A stretch of DNA of 64,000 bases from Stichopus chloronotus. Lineage: Eukaryota > Echinodermata > Holothuroidea > Aspidochirotida > Stichopodidae. The stretch spans positions 36,767,200 to 36,831,199 of the forward strand of contig CM037843.1 in the NCBI GenBank assembly GCA_021234535.1, given 5' to 3'. A program made the position numbers and the translations under genes. The notes beneath the pieces are model-generated. The model did no database searches and was not told where the DNA came from. It saw only the letters and a program-made list of their open reading frames with translations. The first letter of the stretch is position 1. The number at the start of each line of letters is the position of its first letter. This document shows positions 45,789 to 58,099 of the stretch, one piece after another.

Positions 45789-47584
45789 AGAGAAAACAGT
45801 ATCAACAAATCTAGCCCACACAACGAGATGTATTACTCGTGCATCAGCTGTGACTGCACTTGATATACCAACGTCTGTGAACTATAGCTTGGATTCTGAC
45901 CACTGCTGGAAAAATTGTAAATCTCCAGGGAGGCTAGTCACAATACACTGTAGTCGGATTTCCCAGCAGACCTAACTTCATTTGATCACGAAGGAATTGC
46001 CATGCCAGTGCAGGGTCAAGGGGCCCGCCACAGCCCCCTTGTGGGATACAGGGACGACCCCGGTGGGAGTCGGGGGGGCAAACTCAGTGATTTTAGTGTC
46101 TTTGGATGTGTCCAAACCATTTGAAATCCATGCTATGTTTCAATTCTCTAAGTTGAAAACTGTTATTGTATCTGGTAAAAACACGATAGTTCGATCAGAA
46201 AAAAATCGTTGCTATTGCTTCAAAAATAAAACGTTATATGAAATGTTGCACATGTCGTGTAGAGTAAACTGTATTACATACATTTTTCATCTTTTGATTT
46301 TTGATCATAGAAATGCACGTTCATATTTGTATTTCTGTGGATTGCGATACGTCCACTAGCTGTCATTCTGCAGATAATTTGCATGTGCAGGCTTAAGGCA
46401 GGCCTAAGCTCATGCTTTTTAATTGCAGTAATTCCCAGTAATTACACTGTTAGTATATTGCAGCAGATATCTTACATATGGGCAATACAACAAAGTAGTT
46501 CTTAGACATACGGGTGTATATGCTAAATTTCGTCACACGCACAATGTACGAAAGTGAAACTTTCAATCAAGGTAGCAATTACAGAGCTGGGGTTTCTAAC
46601 CCTGTCTGTCAAGTACCCAAGTTCTTGATGCAAACACAAACCTAAAGAGTCAAATCATATTGTTTTATCATTGCTCCATTCCAGTGACAAGTATCCGACT
46701 AAAACAAAATTTGATTAAAACTTTTCTTGCACAATTTGCTCGTTATTAATTAACAGCTTTTAAGCATAGTTGACAGTGCACAGTAGCATGTAACTCTCCA
46801 ACTTTTCTTTCCAATAGAGATTTATGATCAAAAGCTGCAAATTCCTTAGCAACTTCTTTCAAATCAAACCGACACATATAGGTTCAAATTCATGAACCAG
46901 CTGAGTAGATACACAACGTGCACAATAAACTAAGCTTTCAATGGAGTTACACAAAAACAATAATGCAAAACCTTTACCAACATGGCAGAGAATACCTGCT
47001 TGTATTTTTTCTTTTTGTTTTTTGTTTTTTTTTAACAAAAGCTGGTCATGGCTGAAAGTCTAACCAGGGTATTAAAAACAACTTCCTAATTGCAATCCCC
47101 CCATCCTCTTTCCCTTTCAAGCAGCTACAGATTTGGAGGACATATTCTGTGTAACAATGCAGCAAGTCAACCACTTTTGATATATGAAATAAGAGCCAGA
47201 ACACAAAAAAGCATTGTGGTTCACTGGTTTCAATGATGCAACCTACAGAAGTGCAGCTGTTTGTCCACAGAAACCAATATTTTGATAGCAATCACTGCCA
47301 ATCAGGCTGTGATGAATAGTACATTGACACATTTTTAATACACTGTAGACTGAAGACTAGGCTTAAGTCATCCCCACGTATTCAACTCATTCACATGTAT
47401 CATGCTTATTTTAATGTTTTGTTTACAATGCTTTACAATGCCTTGAAAGTTACAAGGAAAATAGTAGTTAAAGGTTAAAGAAAATAGTGGTGCGTGCAGG
47501 TGCCTCAGGTGTGCGAATTCTTATTCAAAATAATTTGCAGTCGCCGCGGCAAGTGCGTTATGCATATGGTCAGAGTAGATTTTG

Positions 47585-47637
47585 AAAAAAACGGTTTTGA
47601 TTTTAAAACCGGTTTTCACAGCCACCAAAACCGGTTT
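47585..47637. promoter_or_regulatory. cluster of Grainyhead-type sites
   Basis: Two perfect AAAACCGGTTT palindromic sites (47605-47616 and 47627-47637) and a near match AAAACGGTTTT (about 47588-47598) lie within 50 bp. AACCGGTT is the Grainyhead/TFCP2L core. The cluster is in the proposed LYST first intron. Confidence 0.5.
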
Positions 47638-48535
47638 CCAATTGTTTACTAACCGTCACAGCCTTACTGCAGTAGCTTGACTTGTTTTACAATATATTGC
47701 ATTCTAGTGATCGCACTGCAATTTCAAAATTACAAGTGATCAGGGAACTTCTAAACTTACTATACGTATTAATGAGATATTCGGTTATAAAGCAGATTAC
47801 AAAATTCCCATCAATTGTCAAAAAACACAGAAACTGAATTTGAATTCAACTTTTAAGGTGGTCACTGATCCTCCCCCCCCCCTCTCTCCCAATGCTACAT
47901 TTTTGGTTGAGAGAAAGCAAAATTCTTGGTTCTGCTTTGATTGATAGCAAATTTGAAAAATGAAGAGACGCTCATATTACATAGCATACACAGTGACAAA
48001 CTGTTCCTATTACACATATGGAGGAATTTTAGACTTGGCTGTAGGAGGGGTTAGAGTCACTTTATGTAAGTGGTTAGGAAAATTCCAAAAGGCTGGGGCT
48101 ATGAGTCTCTGTCTTACCTAAAGGCATTGCCTATCAACTGTAAAAGGGTCATATGTGACAGATTAACTTTGGCACAATTCTTGAGATTTAGTACATCCCA
48201 AACGTCAAAAGTTCTGGAACATACTACTGTACTTCAGAACCCTGTCTGTGATATTTCTGTAGAGTTTTTGTCACTGGGTTCTCTCACTCTCATTCATGTT
48301 GCGATGTTTAACAAGCACTTCACTCCCATTAGTACATTTTTCTTTTGTTGTTATCAGCAGCACAGCACAGTACTCTCATTAATTGCTTTACACTGATGAC
48401 AATTTGAGTATCCTGTGTGACATTCTTCATCACTATAAAGCATGATGTTAACTCACCTCTCACCATATTGTCACGCAAAGACAAATAATATCTGTAAGGC
48501 TCAAAGTAACCAGCAAATCTGACCAATTTAATTAG

Positions 48536-50255
48536 AAAGTCAAATGACTTTAGGATTCCTTGCCAATATCTTAATTTTTCCTACACGCACAATCACTTAC
48601 AAACAAAAGCAACCCAGTGGAGAGGGAAAGGAACCATATCAAAATGACTACCAAAATGCAAGAATGGCAACCACATTCTGTATTACTTATGGGTTTGATG
48701 TTACCATGTGTTATGTAAAGGAGTAATGTCATTCACTCAGCATTGATGACAATTGTGGTCATGAAGGAGGTAATTTACAGGTTGATAGAAAGTTCCTGAT
48801 ACCAAATTGAGGTTACAGAAATGAGATTGTGCAAGTCAACAAAGGCAATCTGGAACAGTCTTGCCTCCCAAGGGAGTGTTTACTGTGACTTAACCAAAAA
48901 AGTGCTGTGTAAATCTTGACAGGGAGTTTCTGGCAACTGGGTTATTCTCTGAAGGCTTAGAAAACTTGAAGAGCTATGTTAAGTGGTTGTTTGTCATAGA
49001 AAATGGACTTTAAATGTTCCACAAATTGAAAGAAAATGAGACCAAAGTCTGTCTAGCAGCAATCTCTACTACTGTATGAAAGATAGATACATTTTGGGAA
49101 ATTTCAATGTGGTATAAATATGCATTTCTTTCCTAATATTAGTGATTTACCCTCTTCATATGTTCACATTCAGGGCATGTAAAACCTCTAAGCATCACAT
49201 GTTGGGATTTTGAACCCCGGGGCAGATCTGTGGAATAATTGAACGTATTACATTCATTTCATGTCACATTACAGTGATCACAAGTCTCCCATTGGGCAAT
49301 TCAAATGAAAGATATCAGTTGCTCATCAAGTGCTAACAATGTTGACACTTTGAAGCTCTGCCTTAATTAAGTTGCTGAGATGATATTTTTCTTCATACGT
49401 TTTCATACTTTAAGCTCTGGAGACCTAAAATGACCTTTGACCTACATGAAAAACAATAGGGATCATGTACTCACAGTGAACTACCAACACATGAACTGTG
49501 AACTTCAAGCACCTTTCCCTTCTCAAGATACTGTGTTTACAAGGTTTTCACACTATGTCTTCTATTGACATCACATAACCTTTGACCTCCAATCAGTAGT
49601 ACCAATGGTAAGAGTTTGATGTTCCATCAATATTTAGTTACTGAGATATCTCCCTTACAGGGTTTTCTTACTTTCAGCTCTGGTGACCTCAAATGACATT
49701 GACCTCCATGAAACAAAATAGGTATCAGCTATTTCCCATGGACTACCAACCCACCAAGGTTGATATTCAAGCACCTTTCCCTTCTTCAGGTGAGGTGTTT
49801 ACAAGGTTTTTAAACAATGTCCTCTATTGATTTCATATGACATTTGACCTCCACAAAAATGATATTTGAGCACCTTTCCCTTCTTTATATGAGTTGTTTA
49901 CAAGGTTTTCAAACAATGTCCTCTATTGATTTCACATGACATTAAAATGGCAGACATCTTCTCATCAGTTGCTACCACTGATAAGGGCTTAAAGCTCCAA
50001 CAACATTCTGTTTTGCTGCGATATCTCCCTTGATTGATTTTCATCCTCTAAGCTCTGGTGACCTTGAATGACCTTTGGCCTTCATGAAAAACTATAGGGA
50101 TTATCTACTCATGATGGACTACCAACTCACCAACTTTGAGTTTGAAGCTTGAGCACCCTTCAGTTCTGGAGATATCGTGTTTACAGCCGAGGTGTCACAC
50201 ACACACACACACCATCGCATAGATTCCTTGCCTGCCTTCGGCAAGGAATCAAAAA
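48536..50255 (+). mobile_element. Helitron-like/HINE-type element, copy D
   Basis: The 5' motif is AGAAAGTCAAATGACTTTAG then GATTCCTTGCC. The tandem region from about 49380 alternates two unit subtypes. A CA tract and a perfect 11-bp hairpin (50222-50232 with 50240-50250, loop 7 nt) end the copy, followed by AAAAA. It lies in LYST intron 1. Confidence 0.7.
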
Positions 50256-50663
50256 TAATTACAATGTGATATGGACTTTAGACAAGCTGTAATGTTACAG
50301 CATGACCATGAACCAAGCAAACTTGGATCTGAACCAACTTTCATTATTACGTCCATGGAAAGGCAAAGTGATGATTTAACTGAATTTCATCAATCAAACT
50401 TGGTTTGTATTTTTTAAAGTAAACTTTTTGGCTCTTTTTTTTTTTTGTTGCAGCGTGACCATGAATAAGATAATCCTCTAAGCAGTAAAAGATAGAACCT
50501 GGAATGATTTTCACCTTCAGAGCCAAAAGCAGGTATCCAAACACTGTGTACATATGAATGACATACCTTTTGTAAGTTTTCCAGGCAAGACTTGTAAACT
50601 GGACAGATTTTTCCTCATTATTTCATATTACCATCTTAAATATAAATCAGTGATGGAAGACAA

Positions 50664-51597
50664 ACCAGAAAGTCAAAGGATTTTGGGATTCCTTGCCAAT
50701 ATTTATGATGAAGAAAGGATAACCAACACACCAATTTTGAGGTTCACTCACCTGCACATATACCTTCCCTACAAGGTCTTCAAACTCCACCGCTGGTGAC
50801 CTCAAATGATCTTTGACCGCCATGAAAAACAAAATGGATCATCTACTCACAAAGATTAGACTATACACTAAGTTTGAAGCTCAGGAACTTTTCCTTCTGG
50901 AGATAGTGTTTACAAGGTTTCTAAACCATGACCCCTACTGACCTTGTGTGACCTTCAACCTCCCTAAAACCTGCCATCAAGAGCAACCAAGGTTAAGAGA
51001 TTGAAGTTCCAGCAACTTTCAGCAGCTGAGATAGCTTACTTAATAGGTTTTCAGAGTTTTTCCTCTGGTGACCTCAAATGACCTTTGACCTACCTGGAAA
51101 AGAATAGGGATCATGTACTCACAATGGACTACCTACAAATCATGTTTGAAGTTAAAGCAAGTTTCCCTCATTGAGATACTGTGTTTACAAGGTTTTCAGG
51201 CAATGTCCTGTCCTGACCTCATGTGACCTATGACCTCACCAAAACTTGACAGACATCATGTACTTATTGAGTGCTACCAGTGGTTTAAGTTTGAAGTTCC
51301 AGCAACTTTCAGTTACTGAGATATCCCCCTTAATAGGTCTTCAAACTATACCCACTTGTGACCTCAAATGACCTTTGACCTTCCTTAAAAAAAAATAGGA
51401 ACCATCTACTCTCTATGAACTACCTACACACCAACTTTGAAGTTCAAGCAACTTCCCGTCTTGAGATATTGTATTTACAAGCCAAGGCAGCACACACATA
51501 CATGCACACATAAACGCACACATAAACGCACCCATACACACACATGCCATCACCATTGCAAAGATTTCTTGCCTGCCTTAGGCGAGGGATAAAAAAT
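50664..51597 (+). mobile_element. Helitron-like/HINE-type element, copy E
   Basis: It starts ACCAGAAAGTCAAAGG then GGGATTCCTTGCC. Five units alternate between two subtypes, with GTGACCTCAAAT-type units at about 50796, 51069 and 51358 (spacings 273 and 289 bp, about two units). The 3' hairpin is decayed (GATTTCTTGCC/GGCGAGGGAT). It lies 0.4 kb after copy D, in the same orientation. Confidence 0.7.
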
Positions 51598-52235
51598 CAA
51601 CCAAACTTTTTCTTATAGCAAAATTCCACCCTAAATTAGACATATTTAAATGCAAAAGTCTTGTGTGAAAGAAGATGAAAAAAGTCTATGTCAAATAGTT
51701 GACCACTGGTTTTAATATACACCCATATAAGTTAGTTACCACTTTGACTTCTACTGACTGTCACATGCTGATTCCAATGAAAGCTCAGAAGCTAGAAAGC
51801 CATGTGGAGTATTTTCAGAATCAGTATTAAATACAATCAAAAACACTGTGCAGTGTGCACATATATACACATGGCCTTATGCCCATATCAGCACGGAGTC
51901 CACTGACAGTGAGAACCAAACACTATGACCCCTGCGTAACCTGATAAGGAACTGTATGTATTGATGTTATACTACAAACTAGGCAGCAGGCAAAATGCAA
52001 AAAATATCGCTTGCTGCGCTGTGAAGGGGCAGGGCTTATTGCTTCATTCACAGTGCAACGTTCGAACGAATACTTTCTCAGATCTGAAAACACATTGACT
52101 TAACTGTCTGATTTTATTGACTTAACTGTGTGGTTACAAAACTAACATAATTGAACGAAATGACTGAACACGAGTTGTAAACACTCTCAGTGGCAGACGA
52201 AAATGTACATAAATCGAAGAACGATGTATGCTTAC

Positions 52236-52600
52236 CGATGAGAAATTTACAAGTTTCCAAAATAGGTAATTCGGTAAAAAACAATGGACAAAATACTGAA
52301 TTCCTAAAGAGATACATATCTTAGTATAAGTGGTGGGAACTCACAAGACTCAAGGAATCTTTAGCTACACCGTTACAGTAGTAATCCCAAGGGCCGGGCG
52401 GGTTCTGCATGGGAAACCACAACAAACTTTCTTGGAGTCCGTACTCGATATAAAAGTTTTCTGGGGGTACATATGTACTACAACGTTGGAAGTGAACCAA
52501 CAGCCCATTGTGTGCTGTGTATGTACAGAAAATTAGCATTATTGAACATGCGTGTTTTGTATTGTTTTGTGTTGATAAAGCAAAGCAAGTGTCCTGTACT
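52236..52600 (-). other. LYST: candidate noncoding first exon of LYST
   Basis: A strong minus-strand donor (CG|GTAAGCAT) lies at 52235. It is about 0.4 kb downstream, in the minus direction, of the NRF1/E2F/CRE promoter block. The start codon exon at 41504 begins with an acceptor, so an upstream noncoding exon must exist. This is the best candidate I see, giving a first intron of about 10.7 kb. The right border is a guess. Confidence 0.35.
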
Positions 52601-52615
52601 GTGCTATACTGCTAT

Positions 52616-52666
52616 TGCGCATGCGATGTACTTAAAAGACGTGATCGTTGGCGGGAAATGACGTCA
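52616..52666. promoter_or_regulatory. NRF1-E2F-CRE promoter block, probably bidirectional
   Basis: Within 51 bp there is a palindromic NRF1 core (TGCGCATGCG, 52616-52625), an E2F consensus (TTGGCGGGAAA, 52648-52658) and, directly abutting it, a perfect CRE (TGACGTCA, 52659-52666). No TATA box is evident. These sites are typical of CpG-type housekeeping promoters, which often fire in both directions. LYST lies to the left on minus and a candidate coding start lies at 52901 on plus. Confidence 0.6.
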
Positions 52667-52900
52667 TCTGCCCTGTGAATTGCACACGGTACACTTCACA
52701 TCACAAAAGTTTAGGCATGACCTGGATCTCGGTCCCTAGGCATTTTTAAGTAAGCTAGTTTGAGTTTTTTCGCGTGAAATTGTAAAAAGCTTTGTGGGTA
52801 AGTGACTCTGACAAGTGACAACTGACTTGTTTTTACGTACCTACGGTAGTACTGACGAGTTACTGACAAGTTTCTACGGTAGTGCCATAGTGGAGCTAAC

Positions 52901-52991
52901 ATGGCGAGCGGGGTAAGTTCAGATGCGTCAGATACTGCCCACAAAACGTATGAGGAATCATGGGAGCGCCCATTTGAACTTGAGGAAAAGT
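52901..52991 (+). CDS. candidate first coding exon, WASHC2/FAM21-like
   Basis: An ATG at 52901 (context AACATGG) opens 30 codons ending at a TAG. TYEESWERPFELEEK resembles the N-terminus of human WASHC2 (PVWERPWSVEEIR), the long flexible subunit that recruits the WASH actin-nucleating complex to endosomes. In WASHC2 the next segment is W-S-L-A-x-D-A-x-L-L; I could not find it downstream, so exon 2 would lie beyond the window. Splicing could use AAAA|GTAGAT just before the stop (weak). A stronger donor, GGG|GTAAGT at 52913, would leave only MASG and remove the similar segment. Similarity covers about ten residues, recalled without a search. Confidence 0.35.
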
Positions 52992-55900
52992 AGATGGCAG
53001 GAGAATTGGACCCTTTAAAATTCCTAGTGGACCCCTTAAATTTAATGTTTCAGACTTTTAAGGGGTCCAAAAACCTATGCTGGGACCCACTAAATTCGGA
53101 GCTCAGCACTTACCCTGGTATAGTGTCTGTGTCTACTTTTTTGTCTTTTTTTTCTGGTGGCTTTTTCTTTTAACCTCACAAAGTTATCGACTTTCTGTGA
53201 AAGGAACAACTATAAAAACCTGTGCAAGAAACAAGGGAATTTGAACCTGCATAGTAAAGAGGTTTTAGGAGGATTCCAACCAACGATATTTACTGTAGAT
53301 GGCAGCAGCATCATAAGTCCTACGCATAACCCACTATGCTATGAGAGCAAATTTGGTTGTTGGGTGTTCTAAGACACAGGGTTGGAAAACCTTGCTAAAT
53401 TTCCTTGTGTACCAGTGGAACCCCTTGTGGGGGTTCAGGGGGCAAAGGCTCAGGAAGATTGGGGTTCCTAGAACATCTATGGGGTAAAATTGTGCAGCTG
53501 AGCACAAAAAATGTAACTGGAAACTTATAAAATATTTGACAAATCAATCACGAAAGTTTAACTTTAGGCTGTTTGCGTTTTTGCAATATACGGTAACTTT
53601 TTAAAGTGAAGAAGTGTCACTTACAAAATGTCAGAAATGAGTGAAACTTGAGCCCAATATTACGCTATATAGATATATGCAATTGGCCTAGAATAAATGT
53701 CTCCATCTTGGCATTCTTCACTAAAAAGCTATACATAAGTCCCGTGGCAAATAATAAAATGAAACTTTCATGTGGTAACGTTGCACAGAACCATAGACCA
53801 CTGTACTGTCAACTAAAAGCTGTATACTACTTACCAACAGCACTTCGCGTTTGACTTAGGAAAATCCTGGCAAGTTTCCAAGAAAAGCTTATAACTGAGA
53901 AAATGTCAACACTTGTCCAATAATGGTAATGTCTGTATCTTTCATAAAATAGCTCATTTCACAGTTTATTCAAACATTAATTTATAGGGCACAATTTCTT
54001 TGCATTCACGAATATTGCCACTCAGATATTCCCTTCCCCTTGAATCACTTTTTGGTCAGCTTGCTTCACTTTTCCAAACATCCATTTCTATTTATGCTTT
54101 TACCCTTTCAGTGCTGACGATTTTCTCATTTACTTGATGGCTTTTAGTTTGGTGTCTGGATGTTAACCCCAGTCTAAACTCATACAAAACACCTGTGACA
54201 TTCATCGCATTCATATTACTCAAATTCAGCCACCTGTTGCAGCTACGACATTTGTACCTAACTTTTTATGCCTGATAAATGTCTTTGTGGTTACACTGGA
54301 CATCGTGGTTAGGCATAGAGGTAACCTGCGCTATTTGCCTATGTGAGTATCGTAAGCAATAACGATCAACAGAGTTTCTCTTAAATATTTGTTTAACATT
54401 ATTTTCCCTGTTCTGCCTCATTTATTTTGTTTCTCTGAAGATTTCCTGGTTTTCCCACCTTTTTTTTGTTGTAAAAAATGTGTCCTGGATTTCCAGTGAA
54501 CCTGATTAGCAAGGTTTTCCAACCCAGAGAAGATGAATACGATACTACCCCAATCCCATAACCCTGTAATAAATACGCTAATTCTATTCGTATATATTCG
54601 TACAAATATGCTAAGGGATATACGCTATTCCTAGCAGGACTACAAGTGCTCATTCAATCAAGTATATGTAACCCACAGTTCATGAATGAACTGGTGTTAC
54701 TTATAAGCCCTTATAGGTATCCATAGTGGTTGTGTCCCAGTTTGACAAGAGTTCATAGGAGTGGTGCTTAGGCTCCCCTCCTCTGACAAACAAGTTGTAA
54801 ATTACCCTTTAATATGCTTCTATTCAAGAATGAGAATGTCCTATTAATGAGCCAATTCATCTTAGTAAAAATGAAGGACCTCTCTCCCAAGCATGTTGAC
54901 CATCTTTAACTATCCCTTTAGATTTTTGTTAGTGTTCCCAGGAACCACTGTTTGTCCAGTTTGGAACATATGTTATGTTTTCCCTTGTTTTTGATAAAGA
55001 CGTGTTGTCTGGCACAAGAGATGGGATTTTTGACAACATCCCTCCCAAGAAGAGCAGGTCATGAGAAATGAGGTTATGAGTAATTCATATTCAATGTTTG
55101 GTAACTGACCAATCCAGGGATATCATTAATTATGTAGTATGTTGCTTGGGCCAATGGTAAAAGTTCATAGAAACTAAGATGGGATAGGTGGGACATGTGT
55201 TGTTGGTTGGCCTTTGAGAATAAAAGCTAATGCACAGGCCCATGTTTGACACTCTCTCCTCACCTTTCCCTCACTTTCTCTTTCACACTCTCTTATACTC
55301 CTTCCCCCCTGTGATTAGACCAAGTTGTTTAGTCTTCATAAAACCAGTTTCAGTTAAAGCAAAGTAAGCAAGTTCCTTGCTACACAGAGAGTCCTTTGCA
55401 ATGGTTGTCCGTTTTAAGTAATTTTAAGTTTTGTAACCAACTCCAACTTCAAAGCTTGAGCTGAAGTATCAGAGGTATACTGTCCCCCAAGATTGAATTC
55501 ATTTTATTTGCTTTAAGAGCAAACTTCATAGACAGACCAGCACTTCAAGAGAAGTTTAATTTGTTCCAAGGACTATCCTGATCTGAACGAGAGAAGTCCA
55601 TTGTGTATTGTGTAATTCTTATGGTCATTTTGTGATTGGATCCAACTGTCGTTTGGCGATTGGATGGATCAGAAGATCTGTGTCCTATTGCACCTGCCAT
55701 CAAGTATTTTCGTTTTGGAGCCCGGAACTGTAAGTACTCTTTTGTGTGCTGTTTTCCCGCCACCGTCTGATGTCTGCGATTCCACCTCCACTCAGCCAAC
55801 TAGCCCCCTGTACACACCGGTTGAAAAGAATTCTGGACCAGTAACTGTGCACATTTTTTTTGTAGTATAAACTTAATGGTTACGGCACCTTAACTTTTAG

Positions 55901-57486
55901 TATTTGTAGGGTCAGTCACTATCAGTAATTTAACTGTAGTCTAATGCTTTATATTCACTGCATGAATTGTATGTTGGTATGGAGATAAGGTCTGATCATT
56001 CATTGGCATCTGATACTATATATTGTTACAGTATAGTTATATTTAATACAAGTATGCCTCATGCTGAATTAGTTTGATTCATGTGGGCCTGAAGTCAGTC
56101 AAGCCTGTAATTGCTGAATACACTGCCCTGCTTATCCATTATAGTATAAATTTGCATTGTTGTCATCTGTCCTTTTTTTTGTATTGAGCCCTTCATCATA
56201 TTTCTTCACAAGTTCTGCTGCAAAGCTATTTTGAAGTCCTCCACAGACTTTGGGTGTTAAATCCTGTCTTGATGATCTAGGCCTATGCCATCCTTCACTC
56301 ATAAATTCTGTCGCAACTGAAGAAGTACCTTTATTGTACCACCACACTCCGGTTACATATATCTTTGTCTATTGTACACATGCGTTTGGTCACTGATTCT
56401 GAATTCGAGCCCATATACAGTAGCTACATGGCACAAGTGAATTTCTTACTTACTTACTCGTCCTGTCTGACTGATCCATGTTAGGCCTAGCCTAGTTAAT
56501 AAACTAAGCCAAGCCCTGGGCATATTCTAGGCCTCTAGCAAAACGTTCTTCATAAGCAAGCATAGCCTATTTATGTTTGGCAGTGTTTAGTTGCAAGTGG
56601 CGGTGTCTTTGAATTCCAATGTCATCGTCAACCGAGAAGGAACTAGACTGGCCTGCCTACGCAATTGTTTTGGTCTTAGCCTAGCCCTAGGTCCTAAGTA
56701 CGTACTGTGGAGTGTGGGTCAGTGACGTTGACCTAGGCTGAGCGTAAGTTACTGTGCAGCCAGTCATATCGAATCGAACCTTTGAGGAATGCAAAACATA
56801 TTTGTCGGTAAGGTAGGGCCTAAATTGTGTTAGCCCTTCGTCCACATTACTGAAACTCACCAAAACTTTTCATCCTCAACTGCTCAATTGTGCTGCAAAC
56901 AAATGGCAACTAATAGTAACAAAGTTACTGTAGTGTTGTCCAAACTTAGCCTATCCCTGTATCCGGTACTCGGTAGCTTTTTTACCGGGACACCTTGCAG
57001 TTTGGAGTATATACATACACAATAATATAGTTATTAATATTACTTAGTATCACTATTAGTAAGTTAGTTCAGCCTTAGCCTACCTTGATTCCTAACCGTC
57101 ACGTACTAACAATCGTTCGTTTAAGTTAGGCTATAGTGTATCCACAAGCCATATGATCTATTCTAATTTGTCTTCGAAGTTTCGGTCAAGAGACAAACTG
57201 TTTTTGTGAAGGCTATTGCGTAACACCCACCGGGAGCGACACCAGATACAAGTACAGTGGATATGGGTCAACTGAGAATTTCTGTGTATCGTTACTTCTT
57301 GCATTAATCGTTAACTTGCATTATACACCTCTTCATCGCCTGCTTGGGAGGGAGAGAATTCACTTCTAGCGCGGAATTGTAAAAAGAACTCCCTGCCTCT
57401 AGGCTCGAGCTCTGGTATGCTACTTGAAAACGTTCAAACTGTGATGCATGTCACATGCCCTCTCACGTGCTTTACGACTTTTATAT
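52992..57486. other. right flank, no gene recognised
   Basis: No exon with supported similarity. About 54690-55740 has LTR-like traits: AATAAA at 55219 followed by a TC-rich stretch, and a GGAGCCCGG motif near 55718 that could be a primer-binding site. I see no paired repeat to prove it. CAGTTCATGAATGAACTG near 54677 is a perfect short palindrome. TAGGCCTA-type palindromes cluster from 56.2 kb rightward. Confidence 0.4.
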
Positions 57487-57494
57487 ATAGTATC

Positions 57495-58082
57495 CAGTGG
57501 CGTAGCCAGAGGTTTTCATAGGAGGGGGGACTGAGGGGGAAAGGGTTGAAGTGGGGGAAGCAGTAATGCCACTATCTAAGCGGAGCGCCACCATCGGTTG
57601 GCGCGTAGCGTACGTACAAAATTTTTGGATAAAAATGCCTCTCAGATTGCAGGAAATGGCACTTTCTAGTCTCTCCGGGCGTTGTGAGTTTCAGCTAACA
57701 TTTTCTAAATACCGACCGCAGTTTGCACCCTGGTTTATGGAAGTACTACCCTTGGAGATAAAACTCCCAAGCCATATGGTCGACGCCAAGGACTTTTGGA
57801 TACGTAGGCTTCTGCCTTGTAAGCTTGTGAAGTTTTCAAAACTTCTGTCATAGGCCTATAAAGATTTCAAAACTTCTCTATTGTAAGTAACCTTTTTCCA
57901 TGCAAAGGTTAAAAATCCTTACTGTCAATGACAGTTTGGGAAGTTCTTGTCTTATACAAATTTTGGCCTATATTTCTTTACCTTCGAATTTCACTGGGGG
58001 GAAGTGGAGGGGGGCAAGACATTTGACAGGGGGTTCCGGCCCCCTGTCCCCCCCCCCCTCCCGCGCCCTGATTAGGCCACTG
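57495..58082. mobile_element. non-autonomous hAT-like element
   Basis: The element is 588 bp with short inverted ends CAGTGGCGTAGCC (left) and CAGTGGCCTAA (right, minus strand). The 8-bp flanks ATAGTATC (57487-57494) and ATGGTATC (58083-58090) match at 7 of 8, the target-site size of hAT transposons. An internal open frame (57551-57853) has no recognisable similarity. G-runs and C-runs lie near the ends. Confidence 0.7.
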
Positions 58083-58099
58083 ATGGTATCAGAAAAAAA

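Larger units (their letters stand above)
42579..48535 (-). other. proposed LYST first intron, left part
   Basis: Outside element C, the hairpin at 44098 and the Grainyhead-type cluster, this holds a TCTG/TCTA pyrimidine-rich tract (43720-43890), a G/C-rich transposon-like patch near 46010-46080 and otherwise unremarkable AT-rich DNA. Confidence 0.5.

Noticed and set aside
45524..45814. 96-codon frame with HTHIHTPSHTHTDTHT
   Set aside because: It is translation of the CA microsatellite and 3' end of element copy C.
54690..55740. Solo LTR
   Set aside because: Suggestive AATAAA and primer-site-like word only; no second LTR, clear ends or target duplication seen.
57551..57853. 100-codon open frame
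   Set aside because: Lies inside the non-autonomous hAT-like element and resembles no transposase.
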